The position numbers were made by a program, and so were the translations under genes. 7,000 nt of DNA from Thermomicrobiales bacterium (lineage in GTDB: Bacteria; Chloroflexota; Limnocylindria; Limnocylindrales; CSP1-4), in NCBI GenBank assembly GCA_004525275.1, contig SPCO01000077.1, forward strand, positions 1 to 7,000, given 5' to 3'. The notes below the pieces were generated by a model. It was given only the letters and a program-made list of their open reading frames with translations. It was not told where the DNA came from and made no database searches. Below, piece by piece: positions 6,089-7,000 of the stretch. Position 1 is the first letter of the stretch. Each line of letters begins with the position of its first letter.

Positions 6089-6879
6089 CCTGCTCCTCGC
6101 TGCGGGAAGTCGGTGATGAGACCGGTGATGCCGATCTCGACGAGCCGTGAGATGGTTTCGTGATCGTTGACGGCGTAGGGGTTGATCTTGGTCCCAAGGG
6201 CGAGCTGCCCCTCGATCTGTTCGATCGAGATACGCGTGATTCGAGGATTGAACGTGTCGAAGAACGGGTCGCTGAAGTCGATGGGGTCTTCGGGTAAGAG
6301 GCCCAGGACGGCCTGTACCTCGAAGTCGGGCCTGCGTCGCTTCACGGCCTTCAGCCACGCGTGCCGGGACGACGAAAACAGAAGATGATCGGGCCCGATC
6401 CCCACCTCGTCTGCCAACGAGAGGGCGGCGCCGACCACATCGAAGGCATCCTTGGGTTTGGGTTGAGCCTTGAGCTCGAGGTTGAGGAACCAGTCCAACT
6501 CAAGCGTCAGTTCGAAGGCTTCACGCAGCGTTGGGACCTTCTCGCCGATGTAGCTGGACAGATCCCTGCGCTCGATGGCGCCGGCGGCGACCTGTCCGAA
6601 GGGATCATCGCGCTCGAACCAGGACCCGGCGTCGAGTGATCGGATCTCAGCCAGGGTGTACATCGAGAATGGGGCGGGAACGCGGTCTGGGAACTTGTCG
6701 GAGACGTCGGTCGTCCGCATCATCGCGTCGTCGTGCATGAGAACGAGTCGATCGTCCGCGGTGACCGCGAGGTCGGTCTCCCACAGATCGGCACCGACCG
6801 CATGTGCCTTGCGGGCCGCGACGAGGGTGTTCTCCGGCGCGAGACTGCCTCCGGCCCTGTGGGCGATGATGGCGACCAT
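6085..6879 (-). CDS. Glycerophosphodiester phosphodiesterase
   Basis: A 264-residue cytosolic enzyme of the GDPD family (TIM-barrel, UgpQ-like), which splits glycerophosphodiesters from phospholipid turnover into glycerol-3-phosphate and an alcohol. Family motifs are all present: AHRAGG (6-11) with the first catalytic His at 7, PENT with Glu16, ETDL with Glu34 and Asp36, MHDD with the second catalytic His at 49 followed by MRTT, SLDAGSWF (81-88), LNLELK with Glu135 and Lys137, and the C-terminal GLITDFP. A stretch at about 90-112 is longer than in minimal family members. There is no signal peptide, so it acts in the cytoplasm. I chose ATG at 6879 because the first catalytic His falls at residue 7, as usual. 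No good Shine-Dalgarno site precedes it (the nearest GGAG is 16 nt away); a TTG at 6939 would add 20 Arg-rich residues. The stop overlaps the next gene by ATGA. Confidence 0.93.
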   Translation of the reverse strand: MVAIIAHRAGGSLAPENTLVAARKAHAVGADLWETDLAVTADDRLVLMHDDAMMRTTDVSDKFPDRVPAPFSMYTLAEIRSLDAGSWFERDDPFGQVAAGAIERRDLSSYIGEKVPTLREAFELTLELDWFLNLELKAQPKPKDAFDVVGAALSLADEVGIGPDHLLFSSSRHAWLKAVKRRRPDFEVQAVLGLLPEDPIDFSDPFFDTFNPRITRISIEQIEGQLALGTKINPYAVNDHETISRLVEIGITGLITDFPQRGAG

Positions 6880-6948
6880 ACGGCTGTATCGGCGTCTCCG
6901 GCCCGCTATCAGGCCATGGTGCAACGAGTCCGGATCCAAACAAGGGGA

Positions 6949-7000
6949 TCAAGCATCTGGACGGGCGTCGCGTTCGGAGCGGGTGAGGAACATCGAAAGA
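6949..7000 (-). CDS. Possible 3' end of an upstream gene (partial)
   Basis: On the minus strand one frame enters from the right edge and reads SMFLTRSERDARPDA before a TGA at 6949-6951. It would end 69 bp before the phosphodiesterase start, a distance compatible with one operon. Codon choice is GC-biased, but 16 residues cannot prove coding, and another frame is also open here. No product can be proposed. Confidence 0.2.
   Translation of the reverse strand, partial: LSMFLTRSERDARPDA

Overview
The window is about 7 kb of GC-rich bacterial chromosome, probably from a Chloroflexota or Actinomycetota lineage. I infer this from strong G/C third-position bias, Shine-Dalgarno sites of the AGGAGG type, an actinobacterial-style MMPL exporter and a lipoprotein with an Ala/Ser/Pro-rich linker after its lipobox. 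The sequence alone does not settle the phylum. I see no rRNA, tRNA, CRISPR array, insertion sequence or phage gene.

Layout. At the left edge, 14 codons of a minus-strand gene leave the window behind a near-perfect Shine-Dalgarno site. Divergent from it are two plus-strand genes: a small six-helix membrane protein (219-740) and a large MMPL/RND-type transporter with a TTG start (840-3185). A convergent intergenic region with a perfect 9-bp hairpin (3268-3298) separates these from a run of minus-strand genes. Read in their own direction these are: a possible gene end at the right edge, a glycerophosphodiester phosphodiesterase (6879 down to 6085), a class I glutamine amidotransferase overlapping it by ATGA (6088 to 5210), a lipoprotein with its own promoter-like sequence (5093 to 4107), a 276-bp hairpin-rich spacer, and a small J-domain protein (3830 to 3369).

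How the parts may work together. The phosphodiesterase and amidotransferase are almost certainly co-translated. One predicts glycerophosphodiester cleavage, the other glutamine or gamma-glutamyl amide chemistry, so a shared scavenging or catabolic role is plausible but unproven. The lipoprotein appears to consist of two copies of an immunoglobulin-like (telokin/DUF4352-like) module tethered outside the membrane. The six-helix protein and the exporter may form one envelope-related transcription unit. The J-domain protein joins an HPD-containing co-chaperone domain to a small FGRYAGWSL module.

No defence system, mobile element or clearly new multi-gene system is evident. The most unusual items are the tandem-domain lipoprotein, the J-domain fusion with its structured upstream region, the coupled phosphodiesterase/amidotransferase pair, and a perfect 12-bp inverted repeat inside the exporter gene.
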